64,000 bases of DNA from Curvibacter lanceolatus ATCC 14669 (GCF_000381265.1 NZ_KB906253.1:248001-312000); one strand, 5' to 3'; counted from the first letter of the stretch, positions 45,115 through 54,256 are shown. The notes: generated by a model from the sequence alone, not told the origin. A program made the numbers and translations.

Positions 45115-46008
45115 ATGACCCGACATGCCATCAGCGATCTTCTGGCGTTCCTGGCCGTTGCCCAGGAGCGCAGCTTCACACGTGCCGCAGCCAAGCTCGG
45201 GGTCTCGCAATCGGCCCTCAGCCACACCGTGCGCGCGCTGGAGACCCGTCTTGGCGTGCGCCTGCTGACACGTACCACGCGCAGTGTCTCGCCCACCGAG
45301 GCCGGCGAGCGCCTGATGGCCACGGTGGCGCCGCGTCTGCAAGAGATCGAGGAAGAGGTGCAGGCCGTCAGCGATCTCGGCGACAAGGTGAGTGGCACCA
45401 TCCGCATCACTGCGATCGACCATGTGGTTGACAGCCTCATCTGGCCCCGGCTGGCGCCATTGCTCCACGCCTACCCCGACCTCAAGGTAGAGGTCAGCTC
45501 AGACTACCGCATGGTGGACATCGTGGCCGAGCGCTTCGACATCGGCGTGCGCTGGGGTGACCAGGTGGCCCGCGACATGATTGCCGTGCGCCTGGCCCCC
45601 GACATGCCCATGCACATCGTGGCCAGCCCGAGCCATGTGGCCCAGTGCGGGATACCCCTGGAGCCGGCAGACCTGCTGCAGCACAACTGCATCACCTTGC
45701 GCCTGGCGAGCAGTGGCGGCGTGTATGCCTGGGAGCTTTGTCAGGGCGAACGCCAGATCCAGGCCAGGGTGAGCGGACAGGCCACCTTCAATGGCGCCTA
45801 CCAGATGCTGAACGCGGCGCTGGTGGGGGTGGGGCTGGCTTTTCTGCCGCAAGACCTGGTGGCCGAGCACCTGGCCAGCGGGCGCCTGGTCAGCCTGATG
45901 CGCGACTGGTGCCCGGTTTTTCCGGGGCTGCATGCCTACTACCCGAGCCGCCGGCAATCGTCCAGGGCCTTGCGGCTGGTGATCGAGGCGATCCGCCTGC
46001 CGCTCTGA
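45115..46008 (+). CDS. LysR-type transcriptional regulator
   Basis: A 297-residue LysR protein. The HTH is at residues about 6-62 (ISDLLAFLAVAQERSFTRAA, LGVSQSALSHTVRALETRLG, VRLLTRTTRSVSPTEAGERL), and the sensor domain begins about residue 90 (SGTIRITAIDHVVDSLIWPRL). It is of the group that often controls neighbouring transporters. Two GTGGAAGGT repeats lie upstream (45037-45045 and 45063-45071), about one and a half turns apart. An MFS transporter gene follows on the same strand after 141 bases, probably its target. ATG 45115 is preferred because the 28 codons upstream are not LysR-like. Confidence 0.85.
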   Translation: MTRHAISDLLAFLAVAQERSFTRAAAKLGVSQSALSHTVRALETRLGVRLLTRTTRSVSPTEAGERLMATVAPRLQEIEEEVQAVSDLGDKVSGTIRITAIDHVVDSLIWPRLAPLLHAYPDLKVEVSSDYRMVDIVAERFDIGVRWGDQVARDMIAVRLAPDMPMHIVASPSHVAQCGIPLEPADLLQHNCITLRLASSGGVYAWELCQGERQIQARVSGQATFNGAYQMLNAALVGVGLAFLPQDLVAEHLASGRLVSLMRDWCPVFPGLHAYYPSRRQSSRALRLVIEAIRLPL

Positions 46009-46039
46009 GGGGCCGCTACCAGCAGAGTGACGCGGCCCA

Positions 46040-46057
46040 CCCCACTCATGAGTGGGG
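46040..46057. promoter_or_regulatory. Perfect 18-base palindrome between lysR and the MFS gene
   Basis: CCCCACTCATGAGTGGGG is fully self-complementary with no loop. It lies 31 bases after the lysR stop and 92 bases before the MFS start. No T-run follows, so an operator is more likely than a terminator. Confidence 0.5.
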
Positions 46058-46149
46058 TTCATGAGGCCATGCGGCGGTGGCCGTCTAGTGCACAGCCCTG
46101 GCAGGTTCTAGAGTACGCGGCCGATGACCTGGCCCGTGGCCGCACTCTC

Positions 46150-47340
46150 ATGCACTCTCAGATCTCCTCTCTTGAACAGACCCCGACACGGCCTCGCGAT
46201 GCCTGGAGCGCGGTGGGGTCCATGACGCTGTGCGTCGCCATGCTGATCGCGTCGGAATTCATGCCGGTGAGTCTGCTCACGCCGATGGCCGCAGACCTGC
46301 ACGCCACCGAGGGCTTGCTGGGGCAGGCCATTGCCATCTCTGGTTTGTTGGCGGTGGCCACCAGTCTCTTCATCGCGACCGTGGCCAGCCGGTTGGACCG
46401 CCGCCATGTGCTGATCGGCCTGACGGCTGTGATGGTCCTCTCGCTGGGCCTGATGGCCGAGGCCCCCGATTTCGGGCTGCTGATGCTGGCGCGTGCCTTG
46501 TTGGGCATCACCATCGGCGGGTTCTGGTCGCTGGCCACGGCGACCGTGATGCAACTGGTGTCGCCGGCCCAGGTGCCTCGAGCACTGGGCCTGATGTACA
46601 TGGGCAACGCGGCGGCGACGGCGCTGGCGGCCCCGGTGGGCAGCTACCTGGGGGGCGTGGTGGGCTGGCGCGGGGTCTTCTGGCTGTTGGTGCCGGTGGG
46701 GGTGCTCACCTTGCTTTGGCAGGCCTTGGCCCTGCCCAGCATGCCGGCCACCCGGTCCATTCCGGCCTCCCGGGTGTTGGGCCTGCTCAAGCGCCCGCAT
46801 GTGCGTACCGCCGTCATGGCCTCCATGCTGACCTTCGCCGGCGCATTTGCAGCGTTCACCTATTTGCGGCCCTTTCTTGAAACCCGCACCCATGTGTCGG
46901 TCACGGAGCTGTCCGTGCTCTTGTTGATCCTGGGGGCCGCAGGTTTTGTCGGCACCTCGGGCGCCACGGTGCTGCTGTCGCGCTGGCTGTACCCTTTGCT
47001 GTGGGCCTGCCCCCTGCTGCTGGGGCTGGTCACCCTGGGCCTGATCGAACTGGCCCCGGTGGTCTGGATGACCGCTGCTGGCCTGGCGTGCTGGGGGGCG
47101 TTGAACGCGGCCGTCCCGGTGGCCTGGTTCAACTGGCTGGCCCAGGAGGTGCAGGATGAACCCGAGGCCGGTGGCGGCCTGATGGTGGCGTCCATCCAGA
47201 TGGCCATCATGGCGGGTGCCGGGCTGGGTGGGGCGCTGCTAGACCATGGGTCGGTCAATGCCACCTTTGTAGGAGGTGCGGCACTGTTGTTGGCGGCCAC
47301 GTTGGTGGCTGCCTCGCGCCGTCGGCTTCAAGCGGTTTGA
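46150..47340 (+). CDS. MFS transporter, arabinose-efflux/purine-efflux type
   Basis: A 396-residue inner-membrane protein with about 12 helices. The first loop IASEFMPVSLLTPMAADLHATEG is the AraJ/NepI-type MFS-1 pattern, followed by ISGLLAVATSLFIATVASRLDRRHVLIGLTA with an arginine-rich motif A variant. ARALLGITIGGFWSLATATVM is motif C-like, suggesting a proton-driven efflux carrier. The ATG at 46150 (MHSQISSLEQTP) gives a standard length; a start at 46027 would add 41 residues running over the palindrome. The preceding LysR gene may regulate it. Substrate unknown. Confidence 0.87.
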   Translation: MHSQISSLEQTPTRPRDAWSAVGSMTLCVAMLIASEFMPVSLLTPMAADLHATEGLLGQAIAISGLLAVATSLFIATVASRLDRRHVLIGLTAVMVLSLGLMAEAPDFGLLMLARALLGITIGGFWSLATATVMQLVSPAQVPRALGLMYMGNAAATALAAPVGSYLGGVVGWRGVFWLLVPVGVLTLLWQALALPSMPATRSIPASRVLGLLKRPHVRTAVMASMLTFAGAFAAFTYLRPFLETRTHVSVTELSVLLLILGAAGFVGTSGATVLLSRWLYPLLWACPLLLGLVTLGLIELAPVVWMTAAGLACWGALNAAVPVAWFNWLAQEVQDEPEAGGGLMVASIQMAIMAGAGLGGALLDHGSVNATFVGGAALLLAATLVAASRRRLQAV

Positions 47341-47405
47341 GGCAAGGCAGCGAACTGTGCGGGTTCAGTTCGCTCTGTCGCTCAGTCGCCGCTGGCAGCC
47401 GGCGT

Positions 47406-49691
47406 TCATGCCTTGCGCAGTTGCTGGCGCACGGGCAGCGACCGGATTCGCTTGCCGGTGGCTGCAAAGAGGGCGTTGGTCAGCGCCGGGGCCACGGGGG
47501 GCACAGGGGGTTCGCCCACGCCGCCGGGGGGCAGTGTGGGATCGCCGCCGACCAGGTGGGTGCGGATGGTGCGCGGCGACTGCGCGTGGCGCAGCACCTC
47601 GTAGTCGTGGTAATTGCTTTGCTGCACGCGCCCGTTCTGGAACGTGATCTCGCCCGTCAGGGCCAAGGACAGGCCCATCACCGCTGCGCCCTCCATCTGC
47701 GCACGGATGCGCTCCGGATGGATCTGCGGGCCGCAGTCAAGGGCCATGTCCACCGCCACGATGCTCAGGTCTCCGTCGGGTCTGACGGCCACTTCCACCA
47801 CGGTGGCGGTGTAGGTGACAAAGCTGTAGGCAAACGCCAGTCCCAGGCCGTGGCCTTTGGGCAGCTTGCGGCCCCAGCGGGCGCCGCGCGCCGCGGCTTC
47901 GATGACGGCGCGCATGCGGCCGGTGTCGATGGGGTATTGCTGTGGTGATTCGCTGTAGTTGAAAACATCTGAGATCGAGCCTGGGTCGATCTTGCGGTCC
48001 GGGCCCAGCAGCGCCAGGGCGTAGCGCAGCGGATCTTGCCCGGCGCGGTGGGCCAACTCATTGACAAAGCTCTGTGTGGCGAACACATGCGGGATGTTGG
48101 CCACCGAGCGGAACCAGCCGATGCGTGCATGGGCCGCCACTTCGGCTCGTTCGACGCGGACATGGGGCACCTGGAAAGGCATGTTGGTGGCCGACATGCC
48201 GGTCTCGAAGGGGGCTGCCGCCTTCGCGCCGGGCGCGAACAGGGAGGTGATGGTGGGCGCCGCCGTGCGGTGCAGCCAGGCCTCGGGCAGGCCGTCCGGC
48301 CCGAGCGCCGCCTCCAGGTGATCCAGCGAGACGGCATGGTAGTAGCCGTGGTGGATGTCGTCCTCCCGCGTCCACACCAGTTTGACCGGGGTGCCGGGCA
48401 GGGCCTTGGCCACCAGCGCGGCCTCGGTCACGTAATCGGGTTTGGACTTGCGGCCAAAGCCGCCCCCCAGCAACAACACGTTGACCTTGACTTGGGCCGG
48501 TTGGAGGCCCAGGGTGGCGGCCACGCCATCGAGCGCGGCCTGTGGGTTCTGTGTCGATGTCCAGACTTCACAGCCCTGCTCGGTGACCAGCGCGGTGGCC
48601 ACGGGCGGCTCCATCGTGGCATGTGCCAGATGGGGCACGAAATAGTCGGCCGAGAAACGGCGCCCTGCCGGCGCGTTGCCGATCACCTTGGGGGCGTCTC
48701 CGTTGTCGCGAAAGACCGTGCCCGGCGCTTTGACCGCCTGCTCCTGCTCGCGCCGGAAGGCCGTCGAGTCATAGCTGCCATGGGCGCCGTCGTCCCATTG
48801 CGGGTTGAGTGCGTTGCGGCCCTGCATGGCGGCCCAGGTGTTGCGGGCCACCACTGCGATGCCGCCCAGCGGCTGAAAGGCCGGGGCACCCTGGAAGCCC
48901 GGGATCTCGACCACTTGGAGGACCCCGGGCACCTTGAGCGCGGCCTCGGTATCGGCCTGCCGAAGTCTGCCCCCCACCACGGGTGGACGCGCCACGACCG
49001 CGAACACCATGCCGGGCAGCAACACATCCATGCCATAGCTGGCCTGCCCTTGGCTGATGGCCACCTGGTCGATGCCCGCCGTCTTGCCCTTGCCGATGTA
49101 GCGCCAATCGGCGGGCGTCTTGAGCTGGAGTTGCTCCCGCGTGGGCACCGCTTGCCTGGCGGCCTCTGCGGCCAGATCACCAAAGCCCAGACGGCGGCCT
49201 GTGGCGCTGTGCAAGACCTCGTGCTGCACGGCCTTGACCTCGCTCACCGGAACGGACCAGCGCGCCGCCGCTGCGGCTTCCAGCATCTGACGGGCTGCAG
49301 CGCCCACGCGGCGCATGGGCTCGAAGAAATGCCTGACGCTGCGCGAGCCGTCCACATTCTGGTTGCCAAAGCGCGCTTCATCGGCACCGGCTTGCACGAC
49401 CTTGACACGGTCCCAGCGTGCTTCGAGTTCGTCGGCCACCACCATGGGCAGGCTGGTGCGCACGCCCGTGCCCATTTCGGCGCGGTGGGCCACGATGGTC
49501 ACCGCACCGTCCTCGGCGATGGACAAAAAGACCAAGGGGTTGTCGACAGTGCCACCGGGCATGGAGTCGGCGCCGTATTTTTGCGGGGCCGTGGCCTGGG
49601 CTTCGGCATCCAGCCCCATGACGAGCGCGAATGGGGCCGTCGATACCTGCAGAAAGCGGCGGCGCAGCATCAGGTTGTCGGTGCGGTTCAT
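47406..49691 (-). CDS. iorB: Molybdenum hydroxylase large subunit, isoquinoline 1-oxidoreductase beta type
   Basis: A 761-residue subunit binding molybdopterin cytosine dinucleotide. The N-terminus (LMLRRRFLQVSTAPFALVMG) is a twin-arginine signal, so the enzyme works in the periplasm. The aldehyde-oxidase/xanthine-dehydrogenase fold shows NPLVFLSIAEDGAVTIVAHRAEMGTGVRTSLPMVVADEL near the start, LLLGGGFGRKSKPDYVTEAALVAKALPGTPVKLVWTREDD in the middle and, near the end, PPVPPVAPALTNALFAATGKRIRSLP. Its start overlaps the small-subunit stop by 4 bases. There is no FAD subunit, so electrons probably pass to a cytochrome. The aromatic or N-heterocyclic substrate is unknown. Confidence 0.88.
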   Translation of the reverse strand: MNRTDNLMLRRRFLQVSTAPFALVMGLDAEAQATAPQKYGADSMPGGTVDNPLVFLSIAEDGAVTIVAHRAEMGTGVRTSLPMVVADELEARWDRVKVVQAGADEARFGNQNVDGSRSVRHFFEPMRRVGAAARQMLEAAAAARWSVPVSEVKAVQHEVLHSATGRRLGFGDLAAEAARQAVPTREQLQLKTPADWRYIGKGKTAGIDQVAISQGQASYGMDVLLPGMVFAVVARPPVVGGRLRQADTEAALKVPGVLQVVEIPGFQGAPAFQPLGGIAVVARNTWAAMQGRNALNPQWDDGAHGSYDSTAFRREQEQAVKAPGTVFRDNGDAPKVIGNAPAGRRFSADYFVPHLAHATMEPPVATALVTEQGCEVWTSTQNPQAALDGVAATLGLQPAQVKVNVLLLGGGFGRKSKPDYVTEAALVAKALPGTPVKLVWTREDDIHHGYYHAVSLDHLEAALGPDGLPEAWLHRTAAPTITSLFAPGAKAAAPFETGMSATNMPFQVPHVRVERAEVAAHARIGWFRSVANIPHVFATQSFVNELAHRAGQDPLRYALALLGPDRKIDPGSISDVFNYSESPQQYPIDTGRMRAVIEAAARGARWGRKLPKGHGLGLAFAYSFVTYTATVVEVAVRPDGDLSIVAVDMALDCGPQIHPERIRAQMEGAAVMGLSLALTGEITFQNGRVQQSNYHDYEVLRHAQSPRTIRTHLVGGDPTLPPGGVGEPPVPPVAPALTNALFAATGKRIRSLPVRQQLRKA

Positions 49692-50158
49692 GCTTTTGCT
49701 CCGGCCAGGCGGCGCGAGGCCAGTTGAATGGCCGCGCGGATGCGGGGGTAGGTGCCGCAGCGGCAGAGGTTGCCGCTCATGGCGTTGTCGATCTGGGCCT
49801 CGCTCGGCTTGGGGCTGGTCTTCAGCAAGGCCACGGCGCTCATGATCTGGCCGGCCTGGCAGTAGCCGCACTGCGCCACATTCAGATCGACCCAGGCTTG
49901 CTGGACGATGCGGCCGACCCGGTCGCTTTGCATGTGTTCAATGGTGTGCACGGGTCGACCCGCCACGGAGCCGACGGGTGTCAGGCAGGCGCGCGTGGCC
50001 TGACCATTGACGTGCACGGTGCAGGCGCCGCAAAGCGCCATGCCGCAGCCGAACTTGGTGCCGGTCATGCCGAGTTCGTCGCGCAGGATCCAGAGAAGAG
50101 GGGTCTCATCCGGGGCGCTGCTGGAGCGCACCTGCTCGTTGATTTTGAGTGAGGTCAT
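49688..50158 (-). CDS. iorA: 2Fe-2S small subunit of the molybdenum hydroxylase
   Basis: A 156-residue electron-transfer subunit. It has a plant-type ferredoxin cluster (GCGMALCGACTVHVNG, with an earlier FGC segment) in residues about 30-60 and a second [2Fe-2S] cluster in the helical part (CGYCQAGQIM, NLCRCGTYPRIR) at about 97-142. It has no signal peptide and is presumably exported together with the Tat-bearing large subunit. It precedes the large subunit with 4-base overlap. Upstream, two CATGAATGGC repeats may be an operator. Confidence 0.92.
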   Translation of the reverse strand: MTSLKINEQVRSSSAPDETPLLWILRDELGMTGTKFGCGMALCGACTVHVNGQATRACLTPVGSVAGRPVHTIEHMQSDRVGRIVQQAWVDLNVAQCGYCQAGQIMSAVALLKTSPKPSEAQIDNAMSGNLCRCGTYPRIRAAIQLASRRLAGAKA

Positions 50159-50245
50159 GGTGGGTTGGGCCGGAGCCCAGAGGGTGGGACGTCAGGGGAT
50201 GGAACTTACGGGCTGGCATCTGGCCAGACAAGACACCCTGGATGG

Positions 50246-50276
50246 CATGGGCCCATGAATGGCATTCATGAATGGC
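50246..50276. promoter_or_regulatory. Repeat cluster, candidate operator upstream of iorA
   Basis: CATGGGCCCATG (50246-50257) and ATTCATGAAT (50264-50273) are perfect palindromes with centres 17 bases apart, and CATGAATGGC occurs at 50254-50263 and 50267-50276. They lie about 90-120 bases from iorA's start and 120-150 bases before the divergent gene. Confidence 0.45.
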
Positions 50277-50392
50277 GGCTCGGACTGCGTGAACTCAACT
50301 CAGCGCTGCGTGAAAGTAGCGCTCGATCGCATGTGCCCGGTCGCACAGACCGGTTAAAGTTCGTTTCGACTGACACCTGTCGGAGGCATGCC

Positions 50393-50866
50393 ATGAACGA
50401 AGCACTGACCCGCCTTGCCACCTCCTTGCGCCTGGATGCGCCCGAAAACAGGCCACTCGCGCTGGCTTTCTGCCTGGCTTGTGCCCGCCGCGTGGAGCAT
50501 CTGCTGGAGGAACCCGAGGTCGCGACCTGCCTGCGGGTGCTGGCCCGCCATGTGGATGGCTTGGCCGATGCCGCGGCGCTGCAGGCCGCCGCCTCCGATG
50601 CGGCCGTGCTGGCCAACCGCCATCGAGGCTCCAGATCGATTGACGGCTGTGGCCATGCGGCGGTGTCCGCCAGTTATGGTGTGGCCAAGGCCTTGGCCGG
50701 CAAGGCCATGGAGGCGGCGCAGTACTGCGCCTATGCCGCCGTCTACGCATCGGGTGGCTACGCCGCTGTGGCAGAGCGTGACGCTTTTGAGCCTGAGCAT
50801 GACTGGCAACTGCAACAGCTTCAGTCCTTGGCCGCGCGGGACGCGGCGCTGTTGCCAGCGTCTTGA
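50393..50866 (+). CDS. Hypothetical protein, possibly immunity-like (Imm5-type)
   Basis: A 157-residue, alanine-rich, all-helical cytoplasmic protein. The core GCGHAAVSASYGVAKALAGK, then AMEAAQYCAYAAVYASGGYAAVAERDAF and HDWQLQQLQSL resembles the Imm5-like family: alternating HAA/AAYAA patterns ended by a W-Q-L-L helix. Unlike typical immunity loci, no toxin gene is adjacent, so it may be an orphan. GGAGG 7 bases before ATG 50393 fixes the start. Alternative function is open. Confidence 0.5.
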   Translation: MNEALTRLATSLRLDAPENRPLALAFCLACARRVEHLLEEPEVATCLRVLARHVDGLADAAALQAAASDAAVLANRHRGSRSIDGCGHAAVSASYGVAKALAGKAMEAAQYCAYAAVYASGGYAAVAERDAFEPEHDWQLQQLQSLAARDAALLPAS

Positions 50867-51048
50867 CCCGCTGCGTGAAAGAGTGGGTGACAAATACGCC
50901 CCCGATCCCTTGCGCCGGGGCTGACGGGGATCCCCGGCGTGGCCGCCGCACCGCCAAAGCATGGCTACACTTTGCTCGGGCGCCGTCTTTGCGCGCACCC
51001 GCTTCGCCGCCAGCCCGGGCTGGCCGCACCCCTGAAAGGATTCAAGCC

Positions 51049-51327
51049 ATGCAAGCCATCTGGAAAGGCGTTGTCATCGCCGAGAGCGACGACACCGTGC
51101 TCGTTGAGGGAAACCACTATTTCCCCGAAAGCGCCCTCAACCGCAGTTATGTGACCTTCAGCAACCACCGCAGCACCTGCGCCTGGAAGGGGCAGGCCCA
51201 CTATTACTCGCTGCTGGTCGATGGCGAGCTCAACCCCAACGCGATCTGGTACTACCCCGATCCCAAGCCCGAGGCCGAGGCCGTGCGGGGCCGGGTCGCT
51301 TTCTGGAGTGGCGTGCAGGTGCGCTGA
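51049..51327 (+). CDS. DUF427 family protein
   Basis: A 92-residue beta-rich protein matching DUF427 (PF04248). It contains MQAIWKGVVIAESDDTVLVEGNHYFPESALN, the Y-x-F-S-N-H segment (YVTFSNHRSTCAWKGQAHYYSL) and the conserved AIWYYPDPKPEAEAVRGRVAFW ending. The protein is about one domain long. It is found widely in bacteria with no known activity. AAAGGA lies 9 bases before the start. It is followed by the tandem-HTH regulator. Confidence 0.88.
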   Translation: MQAIWKGVVIAESDDTVLVEGNHYFPESALNRSYVTFSNHRSTCAWKGQAHYYSLLVDGELNPNAIWYYPDPKPEAEAVRGRVAFWSGVQVR

Positions 51328-51412
51328 CCCTGCGGTTCAGTCGGGAAGCCCTGGCGGCATGGGCCGGATTTGGCACAATCGCGCTCAGCCCCCTCCCGGA
51401 GTCCCCAGCACC

Positions 51413-51970
51413 ATGCAATACGCCGTTATTCCCACCCAGCTCGGTGCGCAGCTGAAGGCGTTGCGCCTGGCTCAGCAGGTTTCGGTGGCCGAGCTGGCAG
51501 ACTACATGCAGATCAGCAGTTCGCGCGTGTGGGGCATCGAGCGCAACCCGCTGGCCATCAAGTTGCACCAGTTTTACCTGTTGATGACCGCCCTGGGCGC
51601 CGACGTGCATCCGTTTCCCGATCTGGCGACCCTGCGCCCGATGCTGATCGAAGCCCGCCGCGCCACGGGCCTGACCCAGGCCCGGTTCGGGCAGATGGTG
51701 GGGGTCACCCAGTCCCGCATCGCCCACATCGAGTCCGACCCCGCCCACATCAGCATGGATCTGTTCTTGAAGGTGCTGGCCTCGCTGCGCATGCGCCTGT
51801 TCATCGGCCAGCTCGTGTACCGGGAACCTGCGGCTGCCTTGCGCAACCGCGTCGGCGCCAACGCTGAGCCGGCCTTGCTGGCAGAGCAGCCCACAGTCAC
51901 CTCTGCGCTGCAGCCTGTGGCCCTGGCCTTGCCTGCCGCTGGGCTGTTCTTGCAGGCGCCCCTGAACTGA
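51413..51970 (+). CDS. Tandem helix-turn-helix regulator, XRE/HipB-like
   Basis: A 185-residue DNA-binding protein with two HTH modules. The first (about residues 10-45: LGAQLKALRLAQQVSVAELADYMQISSSRVWGIE) and the second (about 75-115: LIEARRATGLTQARFGQMVGVTQSRIAHIESDP) are each Cro/C1-type. The C-terminal part resembles HipB-like regulators (MDLFLKVLASLRMRLFIG). No HipA-type toxin is adjacent. The extra tail from about 140 is Ala/Leu/Pro-rich. ATG 51413 is chosen. The target is unknown. It is a single gene with short gaps either side. Confidence 0.75.
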   Translation: MQYAVIPTQLGAQLKALRLAQQVSVAELADYMQISSSRVWGIERNPLAIKLHQFYLLMTALGADVHPFPDLATLRPMLIEARRATGLTQARFGQMVGVTQSRIAHIESDPAHISMDLFLKVLASLRMRLFIGQLVYREPAAALRNRVGANAEPALLAEQPTVTSALQPVALALPAAGLFLQAPLN

Positions 51971-52075
51971 GCCTTCCCTTCAGCCGCCCTTCAGCCGACT
52001 TGTGGCCTGCCGGCCAAGGCGGTTTTCAAGCCCACCTGTGCCGGGGCGGTCGCATCGCCCATTACCATTTGAGCC

Positions 52076-52738
52076 ATGGATACAAGTATTTGGTGGTCAT
52101 ATTTCGCGGCGGCCTGGCTGATTGCCCTGTCGCCAGGTTCCGGGGCCGTGCTGTCGGTGGGGCATGGGCTGCGCTATGGCGTGCAAGGCGCCAGCGTCAC
52201 CATCCTGGGCCTGCAGGCCGGGCTCATGGGCATCACCCTGATTGCCGGGGTGGGCGTGGGCTCGCTGCTGGTGGCCTCGGCCACGGCCTTCACGGTGGTC
52301 AAGGTGCTGGGCGCCCTGTACCTGCTGTGGCTGGGCTGGAAGCAGTGGCGGGCTCCGGTGCATGCCGGGCACGGCCTGCTGGATGATGCCACCGGCAACA
52401 CCGGGGCCAGCCCGGGCGCCGTGCCGATGATGCCGGCCCGGCAGCGCTTTCTGACGGGCCTGTTCACCAACCTGACCAACCCCAAGGGCATCGTGTTCAT
52501 GGTGGCCGTGCTGCCTCAGTTCATCGTGGCCAGCCGCCCCCTGTTGCCCCAGATCGGGGTGCTGATGCTCACCACCGTGGCGGTGGATCTGGTGGTCATG
52601 CACGGCTACGCCTTCACCGGTGCACGACTGGCCAGCCTGCTGCGCAGTGTCCGGGCGCAACGCGCGCAGAACCGCCTGTTTGGTGGCGTGTTGATGGCCA
52701 TGGGCGCCAGCCTGATGTGGGTGCGCCGGGCCGCCTGA
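52076..52738 (+). CDS. LysE/RhtB-family amino-acid exporter
   Basis: A 220-residue inner-membrane protein with six helices of the LysE/RhtB family. It starts WWSYFAAAWLIALSPGSGAVLSVGHGLRYG, where the SPGSG motif is diagnostic, and continues GALYLLWLGWKQW and LTNPKGIVFMVAVLPQF. It exports an amino acid such as homoserine or threonine. It is convergent with the D-serine dehydratase gene (28-base gap), so an amino-acid detoxification theme is plausible, but linkage is only positional. Confidence 0.9.
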   Translation: MDTSIWWSYFAAAWLIALSPGSGAVLSVGHGLRYGVQGASVTILGLQAGLMGITLIAGVGVGSLLVASATAFTVVKVLGALYLLWLGWKQWRAPVHAGHGLLDDATGNTGASPGAVPMMPARQRFLTGLFTNLTNPKGIVFMVAVLPQFIVASRPLLPQIGVLMLTTVAVDLVVMHGYAFTGARLASLLRSVRAQRAQNRLFGGVLMAMGASLMWVRRAA

Positions 52739-52766
52739 GCGCGCCCGCATCCCCACATCCCCGGCT

Positions 52767-54158
52767 TCAGGCCTGGGCTTGATCGCTGGCCTGGCCCCGC
52801 AGCACAAAGCCCTGGTAGTCGGCCTCGGGCATCAGCATGCCCCCCGTCAGCCAGGCCACGTGGGTGGCCTGCGCCAGCTGGCTGGCCAGGCCCTTCTGTT
52901 GCAGATAGGCCCCACCCTGAGGGGTGTTGAGCAGCATGGCCGGGCCCGACAGGCCTGCAGCGGCTGAGGGTTCGATGCGCAGGCCCTGGCTGGCCTGGGC
53001 CTGCCACAGGTGGCGCAGCAGGGTGTCATCCTGCACCGTGTAGATGCCGGCGATCTGCCCGCCCACGGCGGCGGCGGCCAGGGTGGAGGCCTTGGGCACG
53101 GCCAGGCCATCGGCCTCGGTGTGGTTGTTCAGGCCGATGTCGTACACGCTGGGGTGTGGCCCGGTGGCCGGCAGCCCTGGCCAGCCCGCCAGCCGCTGCG
53201 CCAGAAAGCACGGCGATGCGGTGGGTTCGGCCAACACGCAATGCACATGGGGCCCGAACACCTGTTGCAGGCCATAGGCCACCCCCCCGGGTGCGCCACC
53301 CACGCCACACGGTAGGTAGACGAACAAGGGGTGCTGGGCATCGACACGGCAGCCCGCTTCGGCCAACTGGGCTGCCAAGTGTGCGGCGGCCGTGGCGTAG
53401 CCCAGAAACAGCGAGGTGGAGCGCTCGTCATCCACAAAATGGCAGTGCGGGTCGGCCGCAGCCACGGCCCGCCCGGCGGCCACGGCATCGGCGTAGTCGC
53501 CAGCATGTTCGATCACACTCACACCGCGGCTGCGCAGCCGCGCCTTCTTCCAGGCCTTGGCGTCGGCCGACATGTGCACCTCGGCGCGAAAGCCCAGTGC
53601 CGCAGCCATGGTGCCGATGGCCAGCCCCAGGTTGCCGGTGGAACCCACGGCCACCGTGTACCGGCCAAACAGGGCGCGGGCCTCGGGGCTGGCCAGGGTG
53701 CGGTAGTCGCCACCCGGGCCGATCAGGCCGTGTTGCAGGGCCAGCTTCTCGGCGAACTCGATCACCTCGTGGGTGCCACCGCGCGCCTTCACCGACCCGG
53801 CCACGGGCAGCAGGTGATCGGCCTTCACCCACAGGCTGCCCTGGCTGGCCGGCAGGCCCAGGGCCGCCTGCAGTTCAGGCACGCGCAGCAGGGGCGATTC
53901 GATCTGCCCGCCGCTGGCTTGCAGCCCTTCAAAAAGCAGGGCCAACAGCGGCTCAAAGCGCTGCAGTCGCTGCCGGGCCGCCTCGATCGCGGCCGCCGAC
54001 AAGGTTTCGGCGGCCTCGTCCTGCACGGGGTTGGCCGGCCCCAGGGCTTGCGTCCACAGCACCGGCCTGCCGGCCAGCAGGCCGGCGATGTCAAAGGCAA
54101 CACCTTGCCGGGGGGTGTCTGGGGAGGGGACGGCTTGGGGTGTCTGGCGGGTGTTCAT
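52767..54158 (-). CDS. dsdA: D-serine ammonia-lyase
   Basis: A 463-residue PLP enzyme that converts D-serine to pyruvate and ammonia. The Schiff-base lysine is K124 in [11 protein letters not shown]. The phosphate loop is [11 protein letters not shown], and a C-terminal [13 protein letters not shown] follows. The order and length match DsdA (about 440) of fold type II. N-terminal [10 protein letters not shown] and the [17 protein letters not shown] segment are typical. It is divergent from a LysR gene, the usual dsdC-dsdA layout. Confidence 0.92.
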   Translation of the reverse strand: MNTRQTPQAVPSPDTPRQGVAFDIAGLLAGRPVLWTQALGPANPVQDEAAETLSAAAIEAARQRLQRFEPLLALLFEGLQASGGQIESPLLRVPELQAALGLPASQGSLWVKADHLLPVAGSVKARGGTHEVIEFAEKLALQHGLIGPGGDYRTLASPEARALFGRYTVAVGSTGNLGLAIGTMAAALGFRAEVHMSADAKAWKKARLRSRGVSVIEHAGDYADAVAAGRAVAAADPHCHFVDDERSTSLFLGYATAAAHLAAQLAEAGCRVDAQHPLFVYLPCGVGGAPGGVAYGLQQVFGPHVHCVLAEPTASPCFLAQRLAGWPGLPATGPHPSVYDIGLNNHTEADGLAVPKASTLAAAAVGGQIAGIYTVQDDTLLRHLWQAQASQGLRIEPSAAAGLSGPAMLLNTPQGGAYLQQKGLASQLAQATHVAWLTGGMLMPEADYQGFVLRGQASDQAQA

Positions 54159-54256
54159 AGGCAGCTTCGCTAATGGATGGCTGCATTGTTCCTGTAGATC
54201 CTTCCAGAGTGAAGCGGCCTATACTGATGTGGTTCATTAGTTTGACCAATGTGAAG
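54159..54256. promoter_or_regulatory. Divergent dsdA/lysR promoter region
   Basis: TATACT at 54220-54225 is a good -10 box for the lysR gene. Inverted CTAATG (54170-54175) and CATTAG (54235-54240) flank the region and could be LysR half-sites. The -35 is not clear. Confidence 0.4.
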
